From Aliirhizobium smilacinae (GTDB lineage Bacteria > Pseudomonadota > Alphaproteobacteria > Rhizobiales > Rhizobiaceae), in the NCBI RefSeq assembly GCF_006335145.1, contig NZ_VDMN01000002.1:124001-188000 (forward strand): 64,000 nt of DNA, read 5' to 3'. The first letter of the stretch is position 1. Every line of letters begins with the position of its first letter. A program made the translations under genes and the position numbers. Positions 8,541 through 16,776 of the stretch are shown here, in pieces. Under the pieces are notes generated by a model that saw only the letters and a list, made by a program, of their open reading frames with translations, had not been told where the DNA came from and ran no database searches.

Positions 8541-8874
8541 ATGAGATCGAACGACCCACGATCAGATGCTACTTGGTACCATAGGTGATGGGATGATGGG
8601 GTCAGACGAAGTTTCTATGGAACGACATTGCCTGGAAAGGCGTCACGCCGGTCTCGAAAGGATCAGGACTTGTGGCATGTCACTCGATCTCCCGCGAGAG
8701 ACAGATCCCTAGTGCGAAAGCACGACGCGGGTGGATGAAGACAGGATCGCGCTCAGTGAGCGCGATCCTGTCACGTGCGCAGACGGGCGACCGGACCTAG
8801 GACGGCAGTTGGTCGAGAATGCGCCGATCCCGTTTGGTTTTGAACGGCTCCAAATAGGGGGAGCTTGGGGTCGA
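8541..8874. other. non-coding gap between dehydrogenase and carboxylase operon
   Basis: About 330 bp without a supported gene. It holds the leader of the carboxylase operon (a TGGTACCA palindrome at 8574-8581), a small GTGC-GAAA-GCAC hairpin at 8712-8723 with a GNRA-type loop, and the long perfect palindrome described separately. No open frame here resembles a protein family I know. Confidence 0.6.
8740..8772. repeat. 33-bp perfect inverted repeat (16-bp arms, 1-base centre)
   Basis: GACAGGATCGCGCTCA is followed by one G and then its exact reverse complement TGAGCGCGATCCTGTC. As RNA it would form a very stable hairpin. It lies about 100 bp beyond the stop of the minus-strand dehydrogenase gene. 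There is only a TT after the stem on that strand, so a classic intrinsic terminator is doubtful. It may be a transcript-end, mRNA-stability or protein-binding element. Confidence 0.6.
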
Positions 8875-9648
8875 TCAAATCCGGGCACCACCCGTGGCAT
8901 CAATCATCTGGCCAGTCGTCCAGCGCGCATCGTTCGATGCGAGGAAAGTGATAACGTCGGCGACGTCCTCCGCCCGGCCGACACGGGAGAATACCGAGAG
9001 TGCTTCGGCGCCGGCGCGCGCGCCGGGCGATGCCAGCCATTCGGCATTCATATCCGTTTCTGTCACACCCGGCAGAACGGCATTGACCGTAATTCCGCGA
9101 ACCGCAAATTCAGGCGCCAGTGCCAGTGTCAAAGTCTCGAGCGCCCCCTTGGAGGCTGCATAGGCCGGATGCGTCGGTGCCGCGATCCGCGTAAATCCGG
9201 TCGAGACATTGATGATACGACCGTTATCGCGAATGTTGTCGGCGACGGCCTGGATCAGGAAGAACGGCGCTTTATAGTTGATCGCCATTACCTCGTCGAA
9301 CGCAGCTTCGCTCGTCTGCTTCAACGGTAATGCCGGCGCGATGCCGGCATTGTTCACCAAAATGTCCAGAGAGGCGGAGCCAGTCTCGCTACGCGCAGCT
9401 TCGCTGAACTGCGCCCAGAGACTGTCGGCCGCGTCCTTGCCGTGTCTGAGATCGGCCTTCACGGCGACGGCCTTGACACCAAGCGCCTCGATATCGCGTG
9501 TGGTGGCATTGGCCGCATCCGCATTGGCGGTGTAGTGCACGCCAATCAGTGCGGCGCCCTCCTTTGCGAATGCAAGCGCGGCGGCCCGACCGATACCGCG
9601 CGAACTTCCGGTGATGAGGGCTATCTTGTCTGCGAGTCTTCGGGACAT
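8875..9648 (-). CDS. short-chain dehydrogenase/reductase
   Basis: 257-residue classical SDR: TGSSRGIG at 14-21, NNAG near 99, catalytic YAASK near 160, and the family C-terminus TTGQMIDATGG. It is of the FabG/glucose-dehydrogenase type with NADP preference suggested by the SR in the dinucleotide motif. It is divergent from a TetR gene, with an operator placed against its -10 box, so it is probably repressed by that TetR protein and induced by a substrate or toxic carbonyl compound. Confidence 0.88.
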   Translation of the reverse strand: MSRRLADKIALITGSSRGIGRAAALAFAKEGAALIGVHYTANADAANATTRDIEALGVKAVAVKADLRHGKDAADSLWAQFSEAARSETGSASLDILVNNAGIAPALPLKQTSEAAFDEVMAINYKAPFFLIQAVADNIRDNGRIINVSTGFTRIAAPTHPAYAASKGALETLTLALAPEFAVRGITVNAVLPGVTETDMNAEWLASPGARAGAEALSVFSRVGRAEDVADVITFLASNDARWTTGQMIDATGGARI

Positions 9649-9671
9649 GGATCACTCCGTTGCTAAATTAA

Positions 9672-9685
9672 ATAGTGATCACTAT
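9672..9685. promoter_or_regulatory. TetR operator copy 1 (ATAGTGATCACTAT)
   Basis: A perfect 14-bp palindrome between the divergent SDR and TetR genes. It overlaps the last bases of the SDR gene's -10 box, where a bound repressor would block transcription. A near-identical copy occurs at 9719-9732, with centres 47 bp apart. Binding by the adjacent TetR protein is inferred. Confidence 0.65.
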
Positions 9686-9711
9686 AATAACGGCGGATAA
9701 ACGAGTGTCAA
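9684..9711 (-). promoter_or_regulatory. promoter of the short-chain dehydrogenase gene
   Basis: Reading the minus strand, TTGACA (9706-9711) and TATTAT (9684-9689) are separated by 16 bp, a strong sigma-70-type match placed 36-63 bp upstream of the SDR start. Operator copy 1 begins inside the -10 box. Confidence 0.6.
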
Positions 9712-9718
9712 TATTTTA

Positions 9719-9732
9719 ATAGGGATCACTAT
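9719..9732. promoter_or_regulatory. TetR operator copy 2 (ATAGGGATCACTAT)
   Basis: One base different from the perfect palindrome at 9672-9685. It ends only four bases before the TetR start codon at 9737 and occupies the place where a ribosome site would be; no Shine-Dalgarno is visible. This suggests tight autoregulation. Confidence 0.6.
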
Positions 9733-9736
9733 TTTA

Positions 9737-10372
9737 ATGGCTGAGCCAGTTCGCAAACGAGGTAGACCGCGCGTGCTCGATCGCGATGTCGGGCTCGACA
9801 TCTCGGCACGCTTATTCTGGGAACGCGGCTACGAGGGAACTTCGACCGCCGACCTCACGAAGGCCATGGGTATCAATCCGCCGACGCTTTATTCGACCTT
9901 TGGTTCAAAGGAAGAGTTGTACCGCCAGGCGCTCGACTTCAGCATTGCCCGTGAAAACAGCCGACGGTCAAAAATCCTGCAGTCCAATCTTCCGGTTTAT
10001 GAAGCCCTGAGCCTCTACCTTTACGATATCGCCGACGGCGACACTCAGCCGGATAAGCCGCCGGGTTGCATGGTCTCGACGGCCGTCCTGCAGCATGCGG
10101 AAGAAAACGTGTCCGTCGCGCGAATGACGGCAGCCTTGCGCGAGGCGTCTATGCAAACCCTCAAAGCCCGCTTCGACCGTGCGGTCGTAGAAGGGGAATT
10201 GCCGGTGCAAACCGATACCGATACGCTCGCGCGCTTCTATGGTGCGATCATCCAGGGCATGTCCGCACAAGCCTGCGACGGCGCCTGCAATGTGCGACTG
10301 AAGAGGCTGATCGACATCGCACTCACTGCCTGGCCGGGAAAACTTCGGAGCTCGACCGGGAATTCGGATTGA
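9737..10372 (+). CDS. TetR-family transcriptional regulator
   Basis: 211-residue TetR/AcrR regulator. The N-terminal helix-turn-helix region (KRGRPRVLDRDVGLDISARLFWERGYEGTSTADLTKAMGINPPTLYSTFGSKEEL) is followed by an all-helical ligand domain containing PPGCMVSTAVL, a motif common in the TetR_C subgroup that controls reductases. ATG 9737 lacks a visible ribosome site but is the only start that gives the full conserved N-terminus. Divergent from the SDR gene it most likely represses. Confidence 0.9.
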   Translation: MAEPVRKRGRPRVLDRDVGLDISARLFWERGYEGTSTADLTKAMGINPPTLYSTFGSKEELYRQALDFSIARENSRRSKILQSNLPVYEALSLYLYDIADGDTQPDKPPGCMVSTAVLQHAEENVSVARMTAALREASMQTLKARFDRAVVEGELPVQTDTDTLARFYGAIIQGMSAQACDGACNVRLKRLIDIALTAWPGKLRSSTGNSD

Positions 10373-10558
10373 AGACGCGTCAACCACTCATACTGGCTGC
10401 GAGGATCGCAGAACTTCATCCGTGGATTGCCACGGGTATAGAGATGAAAAACATTATACCATAACTCACGCGTGACAGCGTGCGGGGGATTCCGGGTTGA
10501 GACGCCAACGGTCGTTTCTTGCCGATCACGCCAGCGCTGCACATCTTCCAGGCCATGC

Positions 10559-12862
10559 CTACGTGCCCTTGACGATAACCGGCTGTTCGAACACCGTTAC
10601 GGCTGGCAATTCTTCGTCATAGAGCTCAATCTCGACAAGACAGGAATGGGCGGATGCGCCCTGCGCCAATCTTGATGTGCCGACATCGCGGGTCAGAACA
10701 TTGGGGTTTCCATGCACCTCAATCAACCGCCCTTTTCCGTCTCTCTGCGGATCAAACCATGCGCCTGTCGCCATCTGCACCGTGCCAGCCAAAATCTGGT
10801 CGGTTAGCGATACGGTGGACAGGCATGCGCCCCGCTCATTGAAAATCCTAACGACATCGCCATCAGCCAGTTGTCTGGCTTTGGCATCGAGAAGGTGCAT
10901 GCGCACTGGCTCGCGGCCCTTCGGCTTCGAGCGTCTCGATACGATGCCGTTGTCGTATTGGCTATGCAGTCGGGTAGCTGGCTGGTTGGAGATCAGGTGA
11001 AGTGGGAATGTTTCGGCGGCACCAGAGCCAAGCCATTCCTGCGGCTCAAGCCATGTCGGATGACCCGGGCAGTCATCATAGGCGAACCCCGCGATCTTTT
11101 CAGAATGGATCTCGATCCTACCAGAAGGTGTCGCTAGCCGGTGAAGGATGGGATCGTCACGAAAATCTTCCATCAGGTTTGGTTGGCTATTCGGCTCGGG
11201 CAGCACTATCGCGCTCCCCGCCCAAAAGGTATCGAAATCCGGGAGATCAAAGCCGGCCGCGGTGGTACGCTCCACCGCCTGCCCGTAAAGAAAACGAAGC
11301 CAGCCTTCCGTCGTGCGCGCTTCGCTGAAGGCTGCGTCTACGCCGAGACGCCGGGCCAGCCCGCAAAAGACATCATAGTCTGCAAGGCCGTCAGGAACCG
11401 TCTTGATCCGGTGGGAAGGCGAGATCAGCCTGTCGCGGCTGGAACAGGCGATATCGTCGCGCTCGATCTGGGTGACAACCGGAAGAACAATGTCGGCGCG
11501 CCGCGCCGTCGCATTCCACCAGCTGTCATGCACGATGATCGTTTCCGGCCGTTGCCAAGCGGCCTCCAGCCGGTGGAGATCCTGATGGTGATGAAAGGGA
11601 TTGCCGCCGGCCCAATAGACAAGCTTGATATCCGGATAGCGGCGCGTTTCCCCATTGTAATCATAGGGCTCGCCTGGACCAAGCAGCATGTCCGAGATGC
11701 GCGCCACCGGAATGAAATCGGAAACTCCATTCCGACCCTGTGGCAGAGAGGGCCAGGCAAACCCGTGGACAGGCACACCGATACCGTTGATCGAGCCGTA
11801 ACCGAAGCCGAAACCGCCGCCCGGCAGACCAATCTGGCCGAGCATGGCTGCGAGTGTGATCGCCATCCAGTAGGGTTGCTCGCCACGCTCCGAACGCTGC
11901 AAAGCCCAGACCATCATGATCATGGTCCTGGCGCCGGCCATGCGTCGGGTAAGGGCACGAATCTCCTCCGCATCGATACGGGTGATCGATGAGGCCCACT
12001 CCGCCGATTTTGCAATTCCGTCGGTCTGTCCGCGAAGATAGGCCTCGAACCGATCAAACCCGGTCGTATAGCGCTGGATGAAATCTGCATCCTGCAGATT
12101 TTCCTGAAGAAGCGTGTGGGCGATGCCGAGCATCAACGCCACATCGGTCGTCGGGATGATCGGCAGCCACTGTGCTTCGAGCTCCGGCAGGATGTCATCG
12201 CGGATCGGCGAAATCGAGAGGATTTCACAGCCGTTTGCGCGCGCTGCCTTTAGGCTGTCGTGCAAGACATGGCGGCTGATGCCGCCGGAATTGACCTGCG
12301 CATTGCGCTCCGGCGCGCCACCGAACATGACGATAAACCGAGTATTGCGCTCGATGACCGGCCAGGTCGTATGCGCTATATTGAGGCCGCGGCTGTCGCC
12401 TAGAACATGCGGCACCAGCACTTCGGCAGCGCCGGTACTGTAGGTATTGACCGACCTCGTATATCCGCCGATACAATTGAGGAACCGATGGATCTGGCTC
12501 TGGGCGTGGTGAAAGCGACCGGCACTGGCCCAACCGTAGGAGCCGCCGTAAATGGCCCCATTTCCGTAAGTCGCGCGAACCCTGTCGAGTTCGGCGGCAG
12601 CAATGTCGAGCGCTTCATCCCATGGAACCTCGGTAAAACTTTCCTTCCCGCGGCCGAGGCCATCGCGGCGGCCCTTCAGAAAGGATGTCCTGACGGCAGG
12701 CTTGCGAATGCGGGCACGATCAACAACGGGATCCGTCATGGAAGACGCGATCGGCGAAGAACGTGGATCACCCTCTATTGGCCGCAGCTCACTGTCGCCC
12801 TCATCAAGCGTATAAGTGCCCCAATGAGTGACGACAGTGCGCTTGGGGGGATTTTTCAACAT
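10559..12862 (-). CDS. molybdopterin-dependent oxidoreductase (biotin sulfoxide/DMSO/TMAO reductase family)
   Basis: 767-residue bis-MGD enzyme of the DMSO-reductase family, full length. It shows HWGTY at 13-17, SYGWASAGRFHHAQSQ near 108-123 and the serine molybdenum ligand S142 in NTYSTGAAEV. It has no Tat signal peptide and no N-terminal Fe-S cysteine motif, so it resembles cytoplasmic BisC rather than periplasmic TorA/DorA. It is the last gene of the hyu operon, 3 bp after the GntR gene, suggesting reduction of an S-oxide or N-oxide metabolite in the same pathway. The substrate is unknown. Confidence 0.88.
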   Translation of the reverse strand: MLKNPPKRTVVTHWGTYTLDEGDSELRPIEGDPRSSPIASSMTDPVVDRARIRKPAVRTSFLKGRRDGLGRGKESFTEVPWDEALDIAAAELDRVRATYGNGAIYGGSYGWASAGRFHHAQSQIHRFLNCIGGYTRSVNTYSTGAAEVLVPHVLGDSRGLNIAHTTWPVIERNTRFIVMFGGAPERNAQVNSGGISRHVLHDSLKAARANGCEILSISPIRDDILPELEAQWLPIIPTTDVALMLGIAHTLLQENLQDADFIQRYTTGFDRFEAYLRGQTDGIAKSAEWASSITRIDAEEIRALTRRMAGARTMIMMVWALQRSERGEQPYWMAITLAAMLGQIGLPGGGFGFGYGSINGIGVPVHGFAWPSLPQGRNGVSDFIPVARISDMLLGPGEPYDYNGETRRYPDIKLVYWAGGNPFHHHQDLHRLEAAWQRPETIIVHDSWWNATARRADIVLPVVTQIERDDIACSSRDRLISPSHRIKTVPDGLADYDVFCGLARRLGVDAAFSEARTTEGWLRFLYGQAVERTTAAGFDLPDFDTFWAGSAIVLPEPNSQPNLMEDFRDDPILHRLATPSGRIEIHSEKIAGFAYDDCPGHPTWLEPQEWLGSGAAETFPLHLISNQPATRLHSQYDNGIVSRRSKPKGREPVRMHLLDAKARQLADGDVVRIFNERGACLSTVSLTDQILAGTVQMATGAWFDPQRDGKGRLIEVHGNPNVLTRDVGTSRLAQGASAHSCLVEIELYDEELPAVTVFEQPVIVKGT

Positions 12863-12865
12863 CTC

Positions 12866-13582
12866 TCACGCTCCGAAGGCGTTTAGCTGTTTGTCCGTGT
12901 AGATGCGGGCGTAGCCTTCACGGATCGCGGCCGTGACCTGGTCCATCCGCTTTTCGATATGGCCGGCAAGCAGGTGGACGGCTTCCGCAGTGTCGCGATG
13001 GGCGATCGCCTCGATTATGGCGATGTGCTCGCCCTGTGTGGTGGCACGCTTGTTTTCCATGTCGATCCACCGCACAAACCGAATCCGTGCGTTGACGTTC
13101 TTCAGCACGCGCAGCATTTCCTCGTTGCCGGTCAGCGCCATCAGCTGCTCGTGAAAACTCTCGTCCAGTTCGACGAGATCGGCGATCGTTCGGCTTGGCA
13201 CATCCGCCTTGCTGACCTCCAGGAAATCACGGATCTGGCCAATGGCAGCATTTGAAGCACGCTGGATCGCAATCGGTGCGGCTGTCACCTCTATACTTTG
13301 TCGCAACTCGAAAAGATCGAAAATCTCCTTGGCGTCCAGCGGGCGCCGAAAGAACCCCTTGCCTGGCTGAATCGTCAGAAATCCTTCCGAGACAAGTCGG
13401 TTCAATCCCTCCCGCAGCGGCGTGCGGCTAACGCCTAAACGTTCGGCCAGCTCGATTTCGTTGATGCGATTGCCGGGAAGCAGGTCGAAGGATATCGACA
13501 GCGTTTTGACGCGCTCATAGACAGATTCGGCAACGCTTTCCTCCCTCGTTGCAGTCGTCTTCTTGGCTACCTGGCGCGCCAT
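12866..13582 (-). CDS. GntR-family regulator with FCD domain
   Basis: 238-residue FadR/VanR-type regulator. The winged helix lies at about 18-80 (ELAERLGVSRTPLREGLNRLVSEGFL), followed by the all-helical FCD ligand domain with metal-ligand candidates in LDESFHEQLMALTGN and GEHIAIIEAI. It is encoded inside the hyu/ABC/molybdoenzyme operon, between the M24 peptidase gene and the molybdoenzyme gene, so it probably controls its own operon in response to the imported compound. Confidence 0.9.
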   Translation of the reverse strand: MARQVAKKTTATREESVAESVYERVKTLSISFDLLPGNRINEIELAERLGVSRTPLREGLNRLVSEGFLTIQPGKGFFRRPLDAKEIFDLFELRQSIEVTAAPIAIQRASNAAIGQIRDFLEVSKADVPSRTIADLVELDESFHEQLMALTGNEEMLRVLKNVNARIRFVRWIDMENKRATTQGEHIAIIEAIAHRDTAEAVHLLAGHIEKRMDQVTAAIREGYARIYTDKQLNAFGA

Positions 13583-13591
13583 ATCCCCTCC

Positions 13592-14791
13592 TCAGGCTTT
13601 TGCCGGCAAAAAGTCGCGCGGCAAGCTCGTCAACGGATCGTAACCGCTTTCCGTCACGACGAAACATTCCTCTATCTGGAAACCGCCCAGACCGCGAACA
13701 TAAAGCGGTGTTTCCAATGCCATCACCATCCCCACTTCGAGAACGCTATTGTCCTTCGGGCCTATGAAGGGCGGCATCTCACCCATGCCGATCCCCATCG
13801 CATGGCCGATGTGACCACGTGTGTACCAGTCCAGCCCGCTGGCGCGAACCGCATCCTGGCCCGCATGAAAGATATCCGACAGTCGTGCGCCGGGCCTCAC
13901 CAGCGCAAAGGCTGCATCCATGCCGCGCCGCAGGGCGTCCATGATGTTGCGAGCTTCCTGGCTCGGCGGGGAAAGCGTCAGCGTCCGGCCGGTATCGGAA
14001 CCGTAACCGCGGATCGAGGCGCCGCAATCGAAAAACACCAGCGTGTCGGCGGACGCCTTGGCGCCACCGATCACGGTCGGCGAGATATCTTTGCCGATCG
14101 ATGCGGTGACGCGCGTTCCTTGAAATCCGGTCTCCGGGTTAGCCTTTGCCCGCTCGATGCAGAACTCGTCATAGATGAGCTTCAGCCGCGCCACGTCGAA
14201 GCCGGTGATCGGTGTTTCGGCAATGCGCTTCAATCCACCCTCGGCATACCGCGTTGCTTCGCGCAGCATTTCGACCTCGGCGGCGGACTTGATCTTGCGC
14301 GCTTCGAAGAAGAGGTCCGCACCGTTGACGAAAGTGACGTCGGGCAGCTTCTGGCGCAACCATTCGAAAACCTGGGCGGAGATCAGCGCCATCTCGATGG
14401 CTATCGTGCCCCTGCCCCATCCCCGTTCCAGAATGGCATTGGCCAGTTTCTGGATGTTCACTTCCGGGTCGTAGCGTGTCGGCTTTTCGCTGCGGCCGGC
14501 CGTGCCGTTTCGGATATCATCGATATTGGCGATTTCCAGCCAGAGGGGAAAACTGTCGATGACGTCGATAGTGGCAGCAGCCTTGGCCGCCTGTGCCGTC
14601 CAGTTCGAGACAATCATCAGGCTTTGCGCCGCGTCGGACGCCGGGATCAGCGCCATGGATGCTGCCGGATTGTCAAAATAGTTCTGGAACCCGGTCGACA
14701 GCATAAAATTGGCGCCGCCATAGGCCAGAGCTGCGTCTATACCCCGTTGCATCATCAGGCTTTTGAGGCGCGGTAGGATCAGCTCGCTCAT
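13592..14791 (-). CDS. M24-family peptidase (Xaa-Pro dipeptidase/creatinase fold)
   Basis: 399-residue pita-bread-fold hydrolase with an N-terminal creatinase-like domain and a C-terminal catalytic domain. Dinuclear-metal landmarks are visible: VFFDCGASIRGYGSDTGRT (two Asp), GHIGHAMGIGMGEMPPF (His) and ALETPLYVRGLGGFQIEE (two Glu). It overlaps hyuB by ATGA. In hydantoinase operons such enzymes may cleave the ring-opened carbamoyl or dipeptide-like product; that role is inferred. Confidence 0.87.
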   Translation of the reverse strand: MSELILPRLKSLMMQRGIDAALAYGGANFMLSTGFQNYFDNPAASMALIPASDAAQSLMIVSNWTAQAAKAAATIDVIDSFPLWLEIANIDDIRNGTAGRSEKPTRYDPEVNIQKLANAILERGWGRGTIAIEMALISAQVFEWLRQKLPDVTFVNGADLFFEARKIKSAAEVEMLREATRYAEGGLKRIAETPITGFDVARLKLIYDEFCIERAKANPETGFQGTRVTASIGKDISPTVIGGAKASADTLVFFDCGASIRGYGSDTGRTLTLSPPSQEARNIMDALRRGMDAAFALVRPGARLSDIFHAGQDAVRASGLDWYTRGHIGHAMGIGMGEMPPFIGPKDNSVLEVGMVMALETPLYVRGLGGFQIEECFVVTESGYDPLTSLPRDFLPAKA

Positions 14792-16776
14792 GATTTGGCT
14801 CCTTTACTGACGATCTCTTCCAGCCAGACTTCAACCTGAGAGGGAGTAAGCCGGTCGCCGGCTTCGATCTCCGACTGCAATCTGGCCTCCAGAATTTTCT
14901 GGAGATAACGGCGTCGCGCCGAAGGCTGTTTCAACAGGCCGGCTATCAGCGATCGCTGCACGTCTTCGGGCCATTGAGCCTCGAAAGCGGCGCGCGCCGA
15001 CCCTTTGTCGAAAGTGCCCTGCAATGTCTGCGCAACGTGGGATACCCGGACCCTGTCCGTTGCGACCTCGTCGATTGCGCCGTCGCTCAGCACAACGCCA
15101 TAATCTTTCAGCGCAGCCTCTTCGGTGAGGAAACCGGCTATCACATCGCTAAGCACTTCGCCGGCCGGACGTTTCAACGGGTCACCGTAACCGCCACCGC
15201 TCGGCGTCACGAACTCGACAACATCGCCGGCTTCGAGCGTCACCAGATCGAGCTGCCCCAAGGATTTTTCGGCGGCCGTGCCGGGATTGAGGAGAACACT
15301 TGCATTCGGTCCTGCAGCACCGCCCTGAAAACCCCAGGGGGTGAACCGGAAACGTTCCAGTCCGCGCGCGGTCATCACCGTGCCATCCTCAAGGTTGCGG
15401 AAACGGAAACGAATGGCCGAACCGCCACGATAGCGGCCAGCAGCGGCGCGATCGATGGGATAACCATATTCTTCGACGAGGATCGGCATTTCCGCTTCGA
15501 GCACTTCGTTCGGCACGTTGCGCAGCCAACCGCCGGTAAAGCTTGTACCTTCGATACCATCCTGACGCGGGCGTCCACCGGAGCCGCCGGACAAAGGCTG
15601 CGCGACGGTAATGCGGCGCTTGCCGGTCTCCTGATCGATGACCGACAAAAGCACGATGGAGATTGCCCCGGAGCTTGCCGCCGGGGTTGCTTCCGGCAAC
15701 GCCTGGGCAAGGCACCCCATGATGCAGTCCATTACGCGGATAAAGGTCGCCGCACGTACACCGTAGGCGAGGCCCGGTTCAGGGTTGACGATGGTGCCGA
15801 GCGGAAGTTCGAACCTGACCGGACGAATGAGACCCGAATTGTAGGGAATTTCCGGATCGAGCGTCCTGAAATAGTTCAGGAGCGCCAGCGAGAGCATGTA
15901 ATGCCCCTGCTGTCCCCAAGTCGGCAGGTTGAACGCTGCGGCAACCTGCAGGTCCGTCCCGGTAAAATCGAGATCGATGCTGTCGCCTTCTATCTTCATC
16001 GTCAGTTCGATGCGGATCGGCCGGGCAACTCCCACGGCTTCCATGTAGTCAGAGGCATTGTAGGCGCCGTTCGGGATCGAACGGATAATGTCCCGCGCTC
16101 GTTCCTCCGCGCTGTCGAGCAGATCGGTGATGCCCTTGGTGACCACATCACGGCCGTAACGGCCGGCGAGTTCCTTGACGCGTCGTTCGGCCGTCGCAAG
16201 CGATGCAAGCTGCGCCTTGATATCCCCCCAGTTCTGATCCGGAATGCGGCAGTTGAGAAGAATGAGATCGACGATATCCTGGTTGATCTCGCCCTTGCGG
16301 ATCAGTTTTAGTGGCGGAACGCGGATGCCTTCCTGAAAAATATCCGTGTTGATCGGCGAAATGCTGCCGGGGACGCGCCCACCGACATCCGAGGAATGTA
16401 TAAAGTTGAAGGCGAAAGCGATAATTTCGCCTTCGACAAAGATCGGCTTCCAGACCCAGATATCGGGGAGATGCGTCGACAAGCCCTTGGTCGTGTCGGG
16501 ATCATTGGCGATGCAGACGTCGCCCTCGTCATAATGATCGAAGGCGTTTATCGCCTCCCATCCCGGCAGGCCGACCATCAGGCTGACCGAGGTTTCGGTG
16601 GGAGCCGCCAGGACTTCGCCCGATGGGGCAACGAGGCAGGCGCCGAAATCGGAAGTTTCCTTGACGAAGACGGTGAAGCCGGTGCGCAGCGTCACCGAGG
16701 CCATTTCCTCGACGATCGCCTTGAAGCGGTTGCGCAGGATTTCCAGAAGCACAGGATCGATGTCGGACTTGACCAT
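14788..16776 (-). CDS. hyuB: hydantoinase B / N-methylhydantoinase-type subunit
   Basis: 662-residue HyuB-family subunit of an ATP-dependent amidohydrolase (hydantoinase/5-oxoprolinase/acetone-carboxylase superfamily). It begins DIDPVLLEILRNRFKAIVEEMASVTLRTGFTVFVKE and has SSDVGGRVPGS and the glycine-rich C-terminal TPSGGGYGDPLKRP, both typical of HyuB. Its ATG overlaps the hyuA stop (TAATG). The family's usual length is 500-580 residues; the extra C-terminal segment of about 100 residues is an extension also seen in some rhizobial members. Confidence 0.9.
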   Translation of the reverse strand: MVKSDIDPVLLEILRNRFKAIVEEMASVTLRTGFTVFVKETSDFGACLVAPSGEVLAAPTETSVSLMVGLPGWEAINAFDHYDEGDVCIANDPDTTKGLSTHLPDIWVWKPIFVEGEIIAFAFNFIHSSDVGGRVPGSISPINTDIFQEGIRVPPLKLIRKGEINQDIVDLILLNCRIPDQNWGDIKAQLASLATAERRVKELAGRYGRDVVTKGITDLLDSAEERARDIIRSIPNGAYNASDYMEAVGVARPIRIELTMKIEGDSIDLDFTGTDLQVAAAFNLPTWGQQGHYMLSLALLNYFRTLDPEIPYNSGLIRPVRFELPLGTIVNPEPGLAYGVRAATFIRVMDCIMGCLAQALPEATPAASSGAISIVLLSVIDQETGKRRITVAQPLSGGSGGRPRQDGIEGTSFTGGWLRNVPNEVLEAEMPILVEEYGYPIDRAAAGRYRGGSAIRFRFRNLEDGTVMTARGLERFRFTPWGFQGGAAGPNASVLLNPGTAAEKSLGQLDLVTLEAGDVVEFVTPSGGGYGDPLKRPAGEVLSDVIAGFLTEEAALKDYGVVLSDGAIDEVATDRVRVSHVAQTLQGTFDKGSARAAFEAQWPEDVQRSLIAGLLKQPSARRRYLQKILEARLQSEIEAGDRLTPSQVEVWLEEIVSKGAKS

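Noticed and set aside
8799..8874. In-frame continuation after the dehydrogenase stop (reading SSPYLEPFKTKRDRR)
   Set aside because: A 24-codon extension with no conservation signal that I can see; stop-codon readthrough has no supporting context.
14974..16311. A 445-codon plus-strand open frame
   Set aside because: It runs antisense to hyuB and has no domain or codon pattern of its own; similar long antisense frames at 3181-4329, 25469-26596 and 36306-37682 were dismissed for the same reason.
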